NCBI GenBank assembly: GCA_030715195.1
Contig: JAUYVI010000003.1
Coordinates: forward strand, 400,960-464,959
DNA length: 64,000 bases
Direction: 5' to 3'
Source: Dongia sedimenti
GTDB taxonomy: Bacteria; Pseudomonadota; Alphaproteobacteria; Dongiales; Dongiaceae
Of the stretch, positions 19,089 to 26,925 are shown piece after piece; position 1 is the first letter of the stretch; each line of letters opens with the position of its first letter. The notes under the pieces were generated by a model. That model did not search any database. It had not been told where the DNA came from and saw nothing but the letters and a program-made list of their open reading frames with translations. A program made the position numbers and the translations under genes.

Positions 19089-19117
19089 GGGCGCGCATTA
19101 TGGTTATCCCGCCCAAC

Positions 19118-19146
19118 CTTGGCAAACCGGGCGGCTTGGCAAACCG
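19118..19146. repeat. 12-bp direct repeat in the ispDF/ccsA-like divergent promoter region
   Basis: CTTGGCAAACCG occurs perfectly at 19118-19129 and 19135-19146, spaced 17 bases start to start. It lies in the divergent gap between the YpjD-like gene and ispDF, so it could be a tandem operator or a local duplication. Confidence 0.5.
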
Positions 19147-19186
19147 TGCCGTCCTCACTAGTTTGCGCGCCAATTGAGGGTCCTGA

Positions 19187-20359
19187 ATGACGAATGTCGT
19201 AGCATTGGTCGTGGCCGCGGGCAGCGGGCTGCGCATGGGCGGCGAATTGCCGAAACAGTTCCTGCCATTGGCGGGAAAGCCCCTGCTGCGCCATTGCCTG
19301 GAAACCTTTGCCGCGCATCCGCGCATCGCCGGCGTCAAGGTGGTGATCAACGAGACCTATCGCGAGCTCTACGAATCGGCGACCACCGGTCTCCCCCTGC
19401 TCTCGCCGGCGCTCGGCGGTGAAACGCGGCAGGCCTCCGTGCATAACGGTCTCGAGAGCCTGACCGGCAGCCCGCCCGACCTGGTGCTGATCCACGACGC
19501 GGCGCGGCCTTTCATCGATGCGCCGACCATCGACCGGACGATCGACGCGCTGCACGACCACGACGGTGCGCTGGTCGCGGTCCAGGTGGTGGACACGCTG
19601 AAGCGCGCCGAAGGCAAGTTCAGCGGCGCGACGGTCGACCGCACCGGCCTGTGGCGCGCGCAGACGCCGCAGGGCTTTCGCTTCCAGCCGATCCTGGCGG
19701 CGCATCGCCGGGCAGCGACCGGACCGGAGATGACCGATGATGCCGCGGTCGCCGAGGCGGCGGGACTGAAAGTGGTGCTGGTGCCTGGAATCGTGAACAA
19801 TTTCAAAGTCACTACCCGAGCCGATTTCGAGCGGGCCGAGCACATGATGGCGGAACAGCGGGCCGTCGCACCTTTGGAATATCGGACCGGCAGCGGTTAC
19901 GACGTGCACCGGCTGATCGAAGGCGACGGTGTGTGGCTGTGCGGCGTCAAGATTCCGCACGACCAGAAGCTCGAAGGCCATTCCGACGCCGACGTCGCCA
20001 TGCATGCCCTGACCGATGCGCTCCTGGGTGCCATCGCCGCGCAGGATATCGGCGCCCATTTCCCGCCCTCGGATCCGCAATGGCGGGGCGCCCCATCCTG
20101 GAAGTTCCTCGATCATGCGATGAAGCTGGTCGCGAGGAAGGGCGGCCATGTCACCCACTGCGACGTCACCATCATCTGCGAGCGACCGAAGGTCGGCCCG
20201 CATCGCGAGGCAATGATCGCACGGCTCGCCGAGATCATGGGGATCGATCCGCATCGCATCAGCGTGAAGGCCACCACAACCGAGAAGCTCGGCTTCACCG
20301 GTCGCGGCGAGGGCATCGCCGCGCAGGCGATGGCGACCGTGGCGCTGCCGCTCGCCTGA
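19187..20359 (+). CDS. ispDF: bifunctional IspD/IspF enzyme of the MEP isoprenoid pathway
   Basis: A 390-residue fusion. Residues about 1-225 are 2-C-methyl-D-erythritol 4-phosphate cytidylyltransferase (VVAAGSGLRMGGELPKQF, VLIHDAARPF). Residues about 230-390 are 2-C-methyl-D-erythritol 2,4-cyclodiphosphate synthase (RTGSGYDVHRL with metal-binding Asp and His, EGHSDADVAMHALTDA, TTTEKLGFTGRGEGI). The fusion is common in alphaproteobacteria and a few other groups. It catalyses steps 3 and 5 of the pathway to IPP/DMAPP. It is followed by cinA after 14 bases. Confidence 0.97.
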   Translation: MTNVVALVVAAGSGLRMGGELPKQFLPLAGKPLLRHCLETFAAHPRIAGVKVVINETYRELYESATTGLPLLSPALGGETRQASVHNGLESLTGSPPDLVLIHDAARPFIDAPTIDRTIDALHDHDGALVAVQVVDTLKRAEGKFSGATVDRTGLWRAQTPQGFRFQPILAAHRRAATGPEMTDDAAVAEAAGLKVVLVPGIVNNFKVTTRADFERAEHMMAEQRAVAPLEYRTGSGYDVHRLIEGDGVWLCGVKIPHDQKLEGHSDADVAMHALTDALLGAIAAQDIGAHFPPSDPQWRGAPSWKFLDHAMKLVARKGGHVTHCDVTIICERPKVGPHREAMIARLAEIMGIDPHRISVKATTTEKLGFTGRGEGIAAQAMATVALPLA

Positions 20360-20373
20360 GGGAAGATCCTGAA

Positions 20374-20841
20374 ATGGATGTCCCCGCCCTCCTGCAACGC
20401 TATCGCGCGCTCAATCTGAAGATCGCCACGGCCGAGAGCTGCACCGGTGGCTTGGTCGCGGGGACGCTCACCGCCGTCGCCGGTTCCTCGGATGTCTACG
20501 AGCGTGGCTGGGTCACCTATTCCAACGACGCGAAGCGCGAGCAGCTCGGCGTCTCGGCGAGCCTGCTCGAAGCCCATGGCGCCGTAAGCGGCGAGGTGGC
20601 CGAAGCCATGGCCAAGGGCGCCCTGCATCGCTCCAAGGCCGATGTCGCCATCTCCGTCACCGGCATCGCCGGTCCCGGCGGCGGCTCGGTCGAGAAGCCG
20701 GTCGGCCTGGTCTATATCGGCGTCGCGCGCAAGGACGGTTGGTCCCAGGTCGAGCGCTGCCAGTTCGACGGCGACCGCGATTCGGTCCGCGCGCAGACGG
20801 TGAGCCGCGCCCTGACCCATCTCTATTCCGCCACGGTGTGA
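20374..20841 (+). CDS. CinA C-terminal domain protein, NMN amidohydrolase type (PncC)
   Basis: A 155-residue stand-alone CinA C-terminal domain with TAESCTGGLVAGTLT near residue 20, VTYSN near 48, and TGIAGPGGGSVEKPVGLVYIG near 93, which carry the expected catalytic Ser/Lys environment. PncC deamidates nicotinamide mononucleotide to nicotinate mononucleotide in NAD salvage. I chose the ATG at 20374 because GAGGGAAG lies about 10 bases upstream. Its TGA shares one base with the next ATG (TGATG). Confidence 0.93.
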   Translation: MDVPALLQRYRALNLKIATAESCTGGLVAGTLTAVAGSSDVYERGWVTYSNDAKREQLGVSASLLEAHGAVSGEVAEAMAKGALHRSKADVAISVTGIAGPGGGSVEKPVGLVYIGVARKDGWSQVERCQFDGDRDSVRAQTVSRALTHLYSATV

Positions 20842-21686
20842 TGCCGAGGCGCCCGCGCCCGCGCCGCGTGCCCCCGCGAATCCTGGGCGTGGACTTCAGC
20901 GGCGCGGCCGATGCCGGACGCAAGATCTGGATCGCCGAAGCCCGGCGCGGCCGCGGCAATCGCCTCAAGCTCATCGATCTCCGGTCTGCGGCCGAGCTGC
21001 CGGGTGGCGGAATCGATCCGCGCACGGCGATCGCCGCACTGGCTGCGCATATCGTGCGCGAGCCCGACACGATTGCCGGCTGCGACTTTCCCTTCACCTT
21101 GCCGATGCAAGTGATCGATCGGCCGAGCTGGGACGCCCTCATCGCGGACTTCGCCCTGCGCTTTCAGAATCCCGATTCCTTTCGCCAATGGGCCCTGCAG
21201 CGGGCAGAGGGTCGCGAACTGCGGCGCGCCGCGGACCGCGAAGCGAAGACACCGTTCAATTCCTACAATCTTCGCATCTATCGCCAGACCTGGTGGGGCA
21301 TCGCATACCTCCTGGGTCCTCTGGTCGCGCGCGGACAGGCGAGCGTGCGCCCTTACCATCCCCTTCCCGCAAAGCCTCACCCGATCGTGATCGAGGCCTG
21401 CCCGGCGAGCAGCCTGAAATCGATCGGTTTCTATCCCGCCTATAAGGGCCGCAGCGGCGCCCACCGGCTCGAGCGAAAGGCCGTGCTCCGTAAGCTGGTC
21501 GACTGCGGGTTGCTCGAGCGTCCCAAAGCGAACATCGAGCGGATCCTGCTGGACAATATCGGCGGCGATGCGCTCGATGCGGTCATCGCCGCGGTCGCCA
21601 CCGCCCACGCCGCGACCGAGCGCGAGCCCGATCTCGCGCAGCGGATCGAAGGCATCATCTACGCGGCGATCCCTGGTCGCACCTGA
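20841..21686 (+). CDS. DUF429 family protein (predicted RNase H-fold)
   Basis: A 281-residue protein beginning with a basic Pro/Arg stretch and then ILGVDFSGAADAGRKIWIA, the typical first strand of DUF429, a family predicted to have an RNase H-like fold. Further conserved-looking pieces are GCDFPFTLP near 80, EACPASSLK near 193, and GGDALDAVIAAVA near 242. The Asp residues in VDFSG, CDFPF and GDALDA could form a metal site. No activity is established. The start overlaps the cinA stop by one base, so it is translationally coupled. Confidence 0.8.
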   Translation: MPRRPRPRRVPPRILGVDFSGAADAGRKIWIAEARRGRGNRLKLIDLRSAAELPGGGIDPRTAIAALAAHIVREPDTIAGCDFPFTLPMQVIDRPSWDALIADFALRFQNPDSFRQWALQRAEGRELRRAADREAKTPFNSYNLRIYRQTWWGIAYLLGPLVARGQASVRPYHPLPAKPHPIVIEACPASSLKSIGFYPAYKGRSGAHRLERKAVLRKLVDCGLLERPKANIERILLDNIGGDALDAVIAAVATAHAATEREPDLAQRIEGIIYAAIPGRT

Positions 21687-21717
21687 CGTTATTTCCTGAC
21701 AAGGTCAGCGCCGCGTC

Positions 21718-21734
21718 AGTGAACGGCGTTCACT
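21718..21734. promoter_or_regulatory. 17-bp palindrome upstream of the cupredoxin gene
   Basis: AGTGAAC, a 3-base spacer GGC, then GTTCACT: perfect 7-bp arms. It lies 62 bases upstream of the cupredoxin ATG and 32 bases after the DUF429 stop. Such a short-spacer palindrome fits an operator for a dimeric repressor; a weak RNA hairpin is the alternative (no T-run follows). Confidence 0.42.
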
Positions 21735-21795
21735 ATGCCCCCTGTCGCGGAGACAGAACGTAGCTCCGCACAGCAACTGGGAAGGATCTTGCACC

Positions 21796-22242
21796 ATGAA
21801 GAAGAATGCAGTCGCCGGCGCGATGCTGGCGGCAATGACATCTTGTGTCCTGATCACCCCGGCCTTGGCCGTGGGCCAAACACCGGTCGAGGTCGAGCTC
21901 TGGAACAAGCCGGACGGCAGCCAGGGCATGACTCTCAGCGCCGACCACGTGAAGGCGGGCAAGGTCAAGTTCGAGGTGAAGAACTCATCGAGCAACATGG
22001 TCCACGAGTTCCTGATCGTGAAGACCAATATGACCTTCGATCAGTTCCCGAAGGACCCGGAGAACCCGGCTGTGGTCGACGAGGACAAGCTGAAGGGCGC
22101 GAAGGAACTCAGCAGCGATCTCAACCCCGGCAATTCGGGGACGCTGACCATGGATCTGAAGCCCGGCCGCTACGTCGTGTTCTGCAACCAGCCGGGGCAT
22201 TTCGACGGCGGCATGCATCTCGTCTTTACCGTGACCCAGTAA
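21796..22242 (+). CDS. secreted cupredoxin (blue-copper protein)
   Basis: A 148-residue precursor with a Sec signal peptide (KK, hydrophobic core, cleavage near ALA-VG at about 26) and a cupredoxin domain. Copper ligands are visible: His in MVHEFLIV (near 70), Cys in VFCNQPGHF (near 133), the His of that motif, and Met in GGMH, the type-1 set. The loop Cys-N-Q-P-G-H resembles sulfocyanin/nitrosocyanin-like small electron carriers. It acts in the periplasm; the partner is unknown, and no oxidase or heme gene adjoins it. Confidence 0.88.
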   Translation: MKKNAVAGAMLAAMTSCVLITPALAVGQTPVEVELWNKPDGSQGMTLSADHVKAGKVKFEVKNSSSNMVHEFLIVKTNMTFDQFPKDPENPAVVDEDKLKGAKELSSDLNPGNSGTLTMDLKPGRYVVFCNQPGHFDGGMHLVFTVTQ

Positions 22243-22259
22243 GGCGGCGATGGCGAAGT

Positions 22260-22276
22260 GGCGACGACGCGTCGCC
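22260..22276 (+). terminator. possible hairpin after the cupredoxin gene
   Basis: GGCGAC, a 5-base loop, GTCGCC, 17 bases after the stop codon. The T-rich stretch (TTTTCTT) only comes about 16 bases later, so intrinsic termination is doubtful. Confidence 0.25.
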
Positions 22277-22381
22277 GCTTGCAGCCGACTATTTTCTTAA
22301 GCCGCACCCGCAGCCATCACAGTTCGGGAACTTGCACGGAAATTGCTTACCGGGGCCGTCTTGGGCCTCAGTTGTCGCGTC

Positions 22382-24298
22382 ATGCATCCAGAGAGAGTCG
22401 TTTCCGTCGAGGCGCTGAACCATCTGCAGCGCACCTGGACGCGCCTGGTGATGAGCGGCAAGCCCAATGGACTCGCTGAAAAGCCCGGTCTATTGGCGTC
22501 CTTGGAGCAGGTCGGCGGCGAGTTCAACAAGCTGCGCGCGGAACTGCTCGGCGCGCTCGCCGAATCCCAGGGCCGCGAGACTGCCGTCGAATTGGGCACC
22601 CGTGCCCAAATTTCAATCGATATTCTGATCCGCAATCTGTTCGAGCGCACGGCGGATGTCGGCTTCCTGGCCGAGGACGGCGCGATCATCGACAGCCTGA
22701 CCGCCGCGGAAAGTTCCGATCGCGATCTGGCCGCGCTGCGCCAGCGCCTCGAGGAATATGTGGCGAAGTACTCCGTCTATGACGACATCGCCGTGTTTCG
22801 GCCGGATGGAACATTGCACGTGACCCGGCTCGACGCGGCGAGCCGCTTCGCCGCCGACGATCCGCTGGTTGCGGCGGCGTTAGGGCAGCCGGGCGCCTTC
22901 CGTGAAATCTTCCGCCAAGGTCCGGACGGCGTCGCGCAGCTGCTCTATGTCCAGACCATACCGGGACCGGACCGCGTGCCGGTCGGCGTCCTCGCCCTCT
23001 CTTTCAAATTCGACGACGAGATGCGCGGCATCTTCGGCAGCTTGCTGAAAGGCGCTGCGCCCGGGCTCGTCCTGGGTATCGTCGATCGCGACGGTGGGGT
23101 CATCGCCAGCAGCGACTCGGGTAGCCTCGCGATCGGAACGCGGCTCGACATCGAAGCCGACAAGCTGGTCACCGTGACTCTCGAGGACGAGGATTACCTC
23201 GGCCTGCGACGACCGACCCGGGGCTATCAAGGCTTCTCCGGTCTCGGCTGGAGCGGCGTCGCTTTGCGCCCCGCTCTGCTCCGTCAGATCGGCACCGAAT
23301 CGACGGAAGCCGAGTCGGCGGAAGAACACGACGAACGGGCGATTGCCGCCTCCGCGATCGTATCCGACGCGTTGAAGCAGATCTCGCGCCGCGCCTATGC
23401 CATCGATTCCGACCTGCATCTGATCGGCCTCAACGGCAAGCTGGCCGCGGATCGTGAAAACAACCGCGTCCTGCCCGCCGTCCTCAGCAGCATCCGCGAA
23501 GTCGGCGAGCAGATCCGCAATGCCGTGCATGGCGTGATCGGCACGCTCTACGACCAGACCCATGGCAGCCTGCGCCGCGAGGCCGAGCAGATGGCGGCAC
23601 TCGGCGTCGATATCATGGACCGCAATCTCTATGAGCGCGCCAACGACAATCGCTGGTGGGCGCTGACACCGAGCTTCCGCGCGATCCTCGCCGCCGGAAC
23701 ACCGAGCCCCGCCGCGGCGACCGAGATCGGACGCATCCTCGGCTATATCAACGGCCTCTACACCGTCTACAGCACGCTGTTCGTGTTCGATGCCGCCGGC
23801 CGCGTCATCGCGGATTCCCGGAACGGCGCCAGCGGCATGGTGGGCGAGAAACTCACCGGCCGCCACATCGAGGCGGCATTGGCCGGCAGCAACACGCAGG
23901 CCTATTCAGTCTCGGCTTTCGAGCCGACACCGCTCTATGACGGCCGGCCGACCTATATCTATTGCGGCTCGATCCTGGCGCCGGATTCCGCCCGCACGGT
24001 CGGCGGTGTTGCCATCGTCTTCGACGGCGAGCCGCAATTCCGACAGATGCTGCTGGATGTGCTGCCGGTCAATGACGGCGGCATGCCCTATCCCGGCAGC
24101 TTCGCGGTCTTCGTCAACGCGTCCGGGACGGTGATCGCCTCGACCGAGACCACCCAGGCGCCGGGCAGCGCGTTCGACGACCGGCAACTCGACGACTTCC
24201 AGATCGTCGCCCGGGGTCGATCTCCGGGCTATCGCGAGTTCAAGACATCCGATGGTTACAACGACCCGATCACCTGCATCGTCGCGATCCCCGGCTGA
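22382..24298 (+). CDS. Cache-type sensory protein without membrane segment or output domain
   Basis: A 638-residue protein built from two similar sensory halves: each holds a helix with DILIRNLFERTADVGFL or DIMDRNLYERANDNRWW, followed by a Cache/PAS-like sensor (YDDIAVFRPDGTLHVTR and YSTLFVFDAAGRVIADS). No transmembrane helix, HAMP, methyl-accepting, kinase, GGDEF or CheW-like domain is visible, and it ends at DPITCIVAIPG. It is thus either a soluble ligand sensor acting through partners, or a truncated receptor. The start is uncertain: the ATG at 22382 lacks a good ribosome site, and a TTG at 22343 or later Met codons are alternatives. It stands alone. Confidence 0.75.
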   Translation: MHPERVVSVEALNHLQRTWTRLVMSGKPNGLAEKPGLLASLEQVGGEFNKLRAELLGALAESQGRETAVELGTRAQISIDILIRNLFERTADVGFLAEDGAIIDSLTAAESSDRDLAALRQRLEEYVAKYSVYDDIAVFRPDGTLHVTRLDAASRFAADDPLVAAALGQPGAFREIFRQGPDGVAQLLYVQTIPGPDRVPVGVLALSFKFDDEMRGIFGSLLKGAAPGLVLGIVDRDGGVIASSDSGSLAIGTRLDIEADKLVTVTLEDEDYLGLRRPTRGYQGFSGLGWSGVALRPALLRQIGTESTEAESAEEHDERAIAASAIVSDALKQISRRAYAIDSDLHLIGLNGKLAADRENNRVLPAVLSSIREVGEQIRNAVHGVIGTLYDQTHGSLRREAEQMAALGVDIMDRNLYERANDNRWWALTPSFRAILAAGTPSPAAATEIGRILGYINGLYTVYSTLFVFDAAGRVIADSRNGASGMVGEKLTGRHIEAALAGSNTQAYSVSAFEPTPLYDGRPTYIYCGSILAPDSARTVGGVAIVFDGEPQFRQMLLDVLPVNDGGMPYPGSFAVFVNASGTVIASTETTQAPGSAFDDRQLDDFQIVARGRSPGYREFKTSDGYNDPITCIVAIPG

Positions 24299-24324
24299 GT
24301 CGATGCCACCGTGATTCGAAGACG

Positions 24325-24816
24325 CTAGAAATAGGCGATCAGGCGGCCGCAACTTGCGACCGAAAGCCAGGCGAGGCCCGACAATACGGCCTGCAGCCTC
24401 GCCGGTGCGGGCACCGGATCCGTCCCGCCGGCGATCTGCCGTTGCCAAAGCCAGCGAAACAGCAATGCATTGGCGAGAGCTGCGGCGAGGATTGCCATTT
24501 TCAAACGGAAGATCGGATGGCCTGCCAGCGCTGCGGCATCGGCCGAGAACAGCACGGCGCCGCTCGCCAACGAAAGGCAGATTCCAATGATCGAGAACGG
24601 CGTCGTCAGGCGCGACAGCGCTTCAACGGCAACCCATCGCCCGATCCCCAAGACTCGGAGATCCAGGATCAGAATCGACCCGACCAGCAGCGCCAGGCCG
24701 AGAATGTGCGACAGATTGGCGGTGGGATAAATCCAAGTCGAATCCCGGATCGCGAAGGCGAAATTCGACTCCTGCAGCGCCGCGGCCCAGTCCGGCGCTC
24801 TCGCGGGGTGTTCCAC
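24325..24816 (-). CDS. four-helix membrane protein, DUF6644-like
   Basis: A 163-residue protein with hydrophobic segments near 35-55, 68-92, 100-120 and 140-160. The N-terminal piece IRDSTWIYPTANLSHILGLALLVGSI with its membrane His resembles DUF6644 proteins, which often pair with DUF6152 genes, as here (3-base gap). The conserved His could bind a metal or heme; the function is unknown. Confidence 0.7.
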   Translation of the reverse strand: MEHPARAPDWAAALQESNFAFAIRDSTWIYPTANLSHILGLALLVGSILILDLRVLGIGRWVAVEALSRLTTPFSIIGICLSLASGAVLFSADAAALAGHPIFRLKMAILAAALANALLFRWLWQRQIAGGTDPVPAPARLQAVLSGLAWLSVASCGRLIAYF

Positions 24817-24819
24817 GGG

Positions 24820-25179
24820 CTAACGGAGTTCGATCGTCTTGCCGTCGAGGATGATCCGCTCGGCGCGCATCTCCCCATCGACCGTGCGGCTGGGATATCC
24901 GACGACCGTCACCGTCTTGCCGGCGACGAGTGCATCCTTGGCGATGCCGCGCCGCTCCATCCGGGACGGCGGCGCCAAGATCACGTTCCATTCCTTACCG
25001 GCCCGGTCCTTCAGGGAGATAGCGCTGTGCGGGTTCTGGTAGGCCGCCGCCAGGATCGGCGCCTCGATGGTGAGGACCGTCCCGGCATCATAGGTGCTCC
25101 AGCCATGGTGGGCCAGGGCGGGCAGGCTTGCCGCTCCCAATCCGATCGCAAGGACAGCAAGAATCAACAGCTTACGCAT
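24820..25179 (-). CDS. secreted DUF6152-like protein
   Basis: A 119-residue precursor with a signal peptide cleaved near ALA-HHGW. The mature protein starts with HHGW, has NPH near 58 and PSRMERRGI near 78, then a beta-rich tail ending IILDGKTIEL; this matches the general DUF6152 pattern. The N-terminal double His right after the cleavage site looks like a metal-binding motif (inference). I chose the ATG at 25179 because GGGAGG lies 8 bases upstream. It is followed directly by the DUF6644-like membrane gene. Confidence 0.75.
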   Translation of the reverse strand: MRKLLILAVLAIGLGAASLPALAHHGWSTYDAGTVLTIEAPILAAAYQNPHSAISLKDRAGKEWNVILAPPSRMERRGIAKDALVAGKTVTVVGYPSRTVDGEMRAERIILDGKTIELR

Positions 25180-25256
25180 GATTCCTCCCGAGGTTCGCAT
25201 GAACGACAGCTATCTTACGAGAGATTGGCGCCACACCTTGCGCTTTCAACCCGGCC

Positions 25257-25694
25257 TCAGCCGTAAAGCTGTCTCGCCCGGGATTCGAAGGCGGCGACCA
25301 TGCGGCGGACGGCCTCGTGGAACAGCACGCCGATCAACTTCTGCAGCATGAGCGAGCTGAACTCGAACTCCAGGAAGAACTCGACCCGGCAGCCGCCCGG
25401 ATCGTCGTGAAAGGTCCAGTGGTTCTGCAGCTGGCGGAACGGGCCGTTGATGTATTCGACGTCGATGCGGCGTTCGGCGCGGTGCAGCCAGACCCGGCTG
25501 GTGAACTTCTCGCGCACCATCTTGAAGCCGATCATCAAGTCGGCCAGCACCATGTCCGGCTGCTGCTCCTTGATCCGCGCGCCGACGCACCAGGGCAGGA
25601 ATTCCGGATAGCGCGCGACATCGGCGACCAGGTCGAACATCTGCTGCGGCGTGTAAGGCAGCAGCCGGGTTTCGGTGTGGGTCTTTACCGCCAT
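25257..25694 (-). CDS. RatA/COQ10-type START-domain protein
   Basis: A 145-residue SRPBCC/START-fold protein: RLLPYTPQQMFDLVADVARYPEFLPWC at the N-terminus is the family hallmark, and the C-terminal helix ends HEAVRRMVAAFESRARQLYG. Homologues bind coenzyme Q (COQ10), and the E. coli relative was named RatA for an effect on ribosome subunit joining. In alphaproteobacteria this gene commonly follows lipA, as here (33-base gap). A TTG six bases upstream is an alternative start. Confidence 0.9.
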   Translation of the reverse strand: MAVKTHTETRLLPYTPQQMFDLVADVARYPEFLPWCVGARIKEQQPDMVLADLMIGFKMVREKFTSRVWLHRAERRIDVEYINGPFRQLQNHWTFHDDPGGCRVEFFLEFEFSSLMLQKLIGVLFHEAVRRMVAAFESRARQLYG

Positions 25695-25727
25695 GAGCAA
25701 ACAGCAGCCACTCGGAGACGCGTCACT

Positions 25728-26666
25728 TTAAGCGTTCGCCTTCGCGGCGCGCGCTGCCTGCAGGCGCTTGAAGTCGTCGCCGGCATGGTGCGACGAACGG
25801 GTGAGCGGCGAGGAGGCGACCAGCAGGAAGCCCTTGCCGAGGCCTTGCTGCTTCAGCTGGTGGAACTCGGCCGGCGTCACGAAGCGATCGACATGGTGAT
25901 GCTTGCGGGTCGGCTGCAGGTACTGGCCGATGGTCATGAAGTCGACATCGGCGGCGCGCAAGTCGTCCATGACCTGGACGACCTCGTCCATGGTCTCGCC
26001 GAGGCCGACCATCATGCCCGACTTGGTGAAGATGGTCGGCGAGAGCTCCTTCGCCCGCTGCAGCAGGCGCAGCGAATGGAAATAGCGCGCGCCGGGGCGG
26101 ACGCTGCGATAGAGCCGCGGCACGGTCTCTAGATTGTGGTTCAGGACGTCCGGACCCGCCGCGACGACGGTTTCGAGCGCGCCCGGCTTCTTCAGGAAGT
26201 CCGGGGTAAGCACCTCGATCGTGGTGTCCGGCGAGGTCGCGCGGATGCGGCGAATGGTCTCCGCGAAATGCCCGGCCCCGCCATCCTCCAGGTCGTCGCG
26301 GTCAACCGAGGTGATGACGATGTGATGGAAGCCGAGTGCCGCGCAGGCTTCGGCGACATGGGCCGGCTCATGTGGGTCGAGTTGGTCCGGTCTTCCGGTC
26401 GCCACATTGCAGAAGGCGCAAGCCCGCGTGCAGCGCGAGCCCAGGATCATCACCGTCGCATGCTTCTGCTTCCAGCACTCGCCGATGTTGGGACACGCCG
26501 CCTCTTCGCAGACCGTGTTGAGCCCGAGCTTGCGCATGAGGGCGCGGGTCTCGGCAAACTCTTGAGACATCGGTGCCTTGACGCGGATCCAATCCGGCTT
26601 GCGCAGGATCGGCGTGTCGGGCCGATGGGCCTTCTCGGGGTGACGTAGGACGGTTGCTTCAGCCAT
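25728..26666 (-). CDS. lipA: lipoyl synthase LipA
   Basis: A 312-residue radical-SAM enzyme that inserts two sulfurs into octanoyl-lysine on lipoyl domains. The auxiliary cluster motif is [12 protein letters not shown] (near 53-64), the radical-SAM motif is CTRACAFC (near 79-86), and the C-terminal serine motif is in [14 protein letters not shown]. Its clients, the PDH E2 and E1-beta lipoyl domains, are encoded just upstream, so the cluster couples cofactor synthesis to its target complex. Confidence 0.97.
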   Translation of the reverse strand: MAEATVLRHPEKAHRPDTPILRKPDWIRVKAPMSQEFAETRALMRKLGLNTVCEEAACPNIGECWKQKHATVMILGSRCTRACAFCNVATGRPDQLDPHEPAHVAEACAALGFHHIVITSVDRDDLEDGGAGHFAETIRRIRATSPDTTIEVLTPDFLKKPGALETVVAAGPDVLNHNLETVPRLYRSVRPGARYFHSLRLLQRAKELSPTIFTKSGMMVGLGETMDEVVQVMDDLRAADVDFMTIGQYLQPTRKHHHVDRFVTPAEFHQLKQQGLGKGFLLVASSPLTRSSHHAGDDFKRLQAARAAKANA

Positions 26667-26672
26667 CGTGTC

Positions 26673-26903
26673 TCAGAAGACCTTCTCCGCTCCGATTCCG
26701 GCGGCGCGCTCCTCGACCGGCCAGCGAGCCAGCGCGAATACCCAAAGCATGATCAAGTTCACCAGTGGGATGAAGACGACCAGCACCCACCAACCCGAAT
26801 AGCCGGCCTTCTTGATGATCTTCACGTACGGGATGACGAAGATCACAAACGCGATCAGAAAGATCAAAACGTGCCATAGCGAAAACGAGTCACCCGATCC
26901 CAT
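26673..26903 (-). CDS. small two-helix membrane protein
   Basis: A 76-residue protein with two hydrophobic helices (residues about 8-27 and 38-59) joined by a basic turn (KIIKKAGYSGWW). The pattern K-AG-S-WW-L----P--N is typical of the small DUF805-like/superinfection-immunity-type membrane proteins. It sits between lpd (22-base gap) and lipA (6-base gap) in the same direction, so it is part of the PDH operon. Function unknown. Confidence 0.72.
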   Translation of the reverse strand: MGSGDSFSLWHVLIFLIAFVIFVIPYVKIIKKAGYSGWWVLVVFIPLVNLIMLWVFALARWPVEERAAGIGAEKVF

Positions 26904-26925
26904 AGTTTCCCCCTTGTTGCATCAG

